Of a stretch of 6,115 nucleotides of DNA, positions 5,007 through 6,115 are shown one piece after another (the stretch's first letter is position 1; the number at the start of each line of letters is the position of its first letter). The stretch is from an uncultured bacterium (GTDB taxonomy: Bacteria; Patescibacteriota; Saccharimonadia; Saccharimonadales; Saccharimonadaceae). A program made the position numbers and the translations under genes. Location of the stretch: assembly GCA_938036745.1 (NCBI GenBank), contig CALHWG010000056.1, positions 1 through 6,115 of the forward strand, read 5' to 3'. The notes beneath the pieces were generated by a model, which saw only the letters and a program-made list of their open reading frames with translations, did not search any database and had not been told where the DNA came from.

Positions 5007-6039
5007 AAAAGTTATTTTAACGGGCGACCGACCAACTGGGAAATTACATATTGGCCATTATGTTGGCTCACTAAAAAAGCGCGTGGAATTGCAGAATTCG
5101 GGCGAATATGAAACTTTTATTATGATTGCCGACACGCAAGCTTTAACTGATAACGCAAAAAATCCTGAAAAAGTTCGAAATAATGTTTTGCAAGTTGCTT
5201 TAGATTATTTAGCAGCAGGAATCGACCCTTCGAAAACTACAATTTTTGTACAAAGTCAAATTCCACAACTACCAGAACTTACAATGTATTATGCGAACCT
5301 AGTTTCGATTTCTCGCCTTGAGCGTAACCCAACCGTTAAAACTGAAATCAAACAAAAAAACTTCGGTGAAGGCGTACCGAGCGGTTTTGTATTTTACCCA
5401 ATTTCGCAGGCTGCAGATATCACGGCTTTTAAAGCAACTCATGTGCCAGTTGGTGAAGACCAGATGCCAATGATTGAGTTAACTCGTGAAATTTCTCGAG
5501 CGTTTAACCAAACATATAAAACACATACGCTTGTTGAGCCAGAGGTTATTCTTTCGAAAGAAGGCATTGAACGACGCTTGCCGGGGATTAACGGAATGGA
5601 TGCTAAAATGAGCAAAAGCTTAAATAACGGTATTTATTTGGCGGATTCTTTTGAAGAAATGCATGCAAAGGTTATGAAAATGTATACCGACCCTGAGCAT
5701 ATTCGGGTTGAAGATCCTGGAAAGATTGAAGGAAATGTAGTTTTTGCGTATCTTGATGTTTTTGCTGAAGATAAAGAGAAAGTTGCTGAAATGAAAGCTC
5801 ACTACCAAAAAGGTGGCTTGGGTGATGTTGCGGTTAAAAAATACTTGATTGAAGAGATGGATAAAGTTTTGAAACCTATTCGTGAAAAACGAGCTGAGCT
5901 AGAAAAAAATCCTGAGATTATTTATGAAATTCTTAAAAAAGGAAGCTTAAAGGCTGAAAAAATCGCAGCGCAAACCCTTAAAGAAGTTAAACAAGCAATG
6001 AAGATTGATTACTTTGGAGATAAAAATGGCAAAGTTTAA
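4999..6039 (+). CDS. trpS: Tryptophanyl-tRNA synthetase
   Basis: This class I synthetase activates tryptophan with ATP and charges tRNA-Trp. The N-terminus TGDRPTGKLHIGHYVGSLK holds the HIGH signature (17-20); RLERNPTVKTEI (106-117), QAADITAFKA (137-146, with D140 at the tryptophan pocket) and VPVGEDQ (149-155) follow. GMDAKMSKSLNNGIYL carries the KMSKS loop at 203-207, and MYTDPEHIRVEDPGKIEGN precedes the helical C-terminal anticodon-binding part. The 346 residues fit the family (about 325-345). From memory it is closest to the form found in streptococci and other Gram-positive bacteria, not the E. coli form. It is the second gene of an operon, overlapping the hydrolase by 8 bases and the next ORF by 14. 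No T-box leader is present. Confidence 0.96.
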   Translation: MNKKVILTGDRPTGKLHIGHYVGSLKKRVELQNSGEYETFIMIADTQALTDNAKNPEKVRNNVLQVALDYLAAGIDPSKTTIFVQSQIPQLPELTMYYANLVSISRLERNPTVKTEIKQKNFGEGVPSGFVFYPISQAADITAFKATHVPVGEDQMPMIELTREISRAFNQTYKTHTLVEPEVILSKEGIERRLPGINGMDAKMSKSLNNGIYLADSFEEMHAKVMKMYTDPEHIRVEDPGKIEGNVVFAYLDVFAEDKEKVAEMKAHYQKGGLGDVAVKKYLIEEMDKVLKPIREKRAELEKNPEIIYEILKKGSLKAEKIAAQTLKEVKQAMKIDYFGDKNGKV

Positions 6040-6115
6040 TTCTGGTGATATTTTAAAAATTTTGCGAAAGTTTCAAATTGCAGGTGAAGAAAATGTTCCG
6101 CGAAATATTGAGGAG
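6026..6115 (+). CDS. Unrecognised ORF, N-terminal 30 codons
   Basis: ATG at 6026 opens a frame reading MAKFNSGDILKILRKFQIAG and on to the window edge without a stop. GGAGA at 6016-6020 gives a suitably spaced ribosome binding site inside the end of trpS. The start overlaps trpS by 14 bases, so it is probably the third gene of the operon and translationally coupled. The visible part is basic and helical, with no signal peptide. The product cannot be named from this fragment. Confidence 0.6.
   Translation, partial: MAKFNSGDILKILRKFQIAGEENVPRNIEE

Larger units (their letters stand above)
305..5558. repeat. Dispersed palindrome TTCGAA / TTTCGAAA, 19 sites
   Basis: TTCGAA starts at 305, 1161, 1567, 1731, 2441, 2711, 2764, 2881, 3232, 3527, 3625, 4535, 4547, 4756, 4876, 4964, 5174, 5229 and 5553. 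Eleven of these extend to TTTCGAAA. Sites occur in genes on both strands and in all three codon phases (TTC-GAA, TCG-AA, CGA-A), and between genes. About two would be expected for this composition by a rough hand estimate. Confidence 0.75.

Noticed and set aside
1..6115. UGA recoding to glycine, as in Absconditabacteria and Gracilibacteria
   Set aside because: The intact genes have no in-frame TGA and translate well in the standard code; the interrupting stops are TAA and TAG.
1..6115. CRISPR array, tRNA, rRNA or insertion sequence
   Set aside because: No regularly spaced repeats, cloverleaf, rRNA-like sequence or transposase with terminal repeats was seen.

Overview
This is a low-GC bacterial window (roughly 35% GC by eye) with seven gene loci, and its layout suggests a small, compact genome. 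The best guess is a Patescibacteria/CPR lineage such as Saccharibacteria, or a relative, at moderate confidence. Supporting points are very short intergenic gaps, a mix of Shine-Dalgarno-led and apparently leaderless genes, and Gram-positive-like NrdD, TrpS and LPXTG-type sequences. The intact genes read through in the standard genetic code and none ends in TGA (only TAA or TAG), so there is no sign of UGA recoding.

Layout from left to right. Positions 1-146 are the 3' end of an anaerobic ribonucleotide reductase gene (nrdD), including the glycyl-radical motif. It is about 50% GC, clearly richer than the rest. Two back-to-back hairpin terminators follow, one for each strand. Positions 228-1511 (minus) encode a long charged coiled-coil protein with a C-terminal alpha/beta domain that resembles DUF2325. 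Its strong promoter and ribosome binding site lead to an ATG whose frame is closed after five codons by TAA, so it is either a leader peptide or a nonsense mutation. A divergent promoter serves gpmA (1746-2438), a glycolytic phosphoglycerate mutase. gpmA converges on queA (2473-3606, minus), the queuosine enzyme, and they share a bidirectional terminator that contains the queA stop codon.

Positions 3607-4190 hold the queA promoter, a decayed C-terminal fragment of a sortase-anchored surface protein (MucBP-like repeat remains, IPETG signal, membrane anchor), a cluster of stem-loops inside the decayed part, and an intact terminator. A tightly packed operon begins at 4191: an alpha/beta hydrolase, trpS (tryptophanyl-tRNA synthetase) and the start of an unrecognised ORF. 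These overlap by 8 and 14 bases, which implies translational coupling.

Two patterns stand out across genes. First, all four candidate promoters carry an extended -10 (TGN before the hexamer), and for queA and the hydrolase the predicted start of transcription falls on the ATG. Second, the palindrome TTCGAA occurs 19 times (11 as TTTCGAAA), in all codon phases and between genes, where about two are expected by chance. It is sparse in the coiled-coil gene and absent from the nrdD end and the surface-protein remnant. This looks like a genome-wide DNA signal, and it marks those three segments as different from the core genes.
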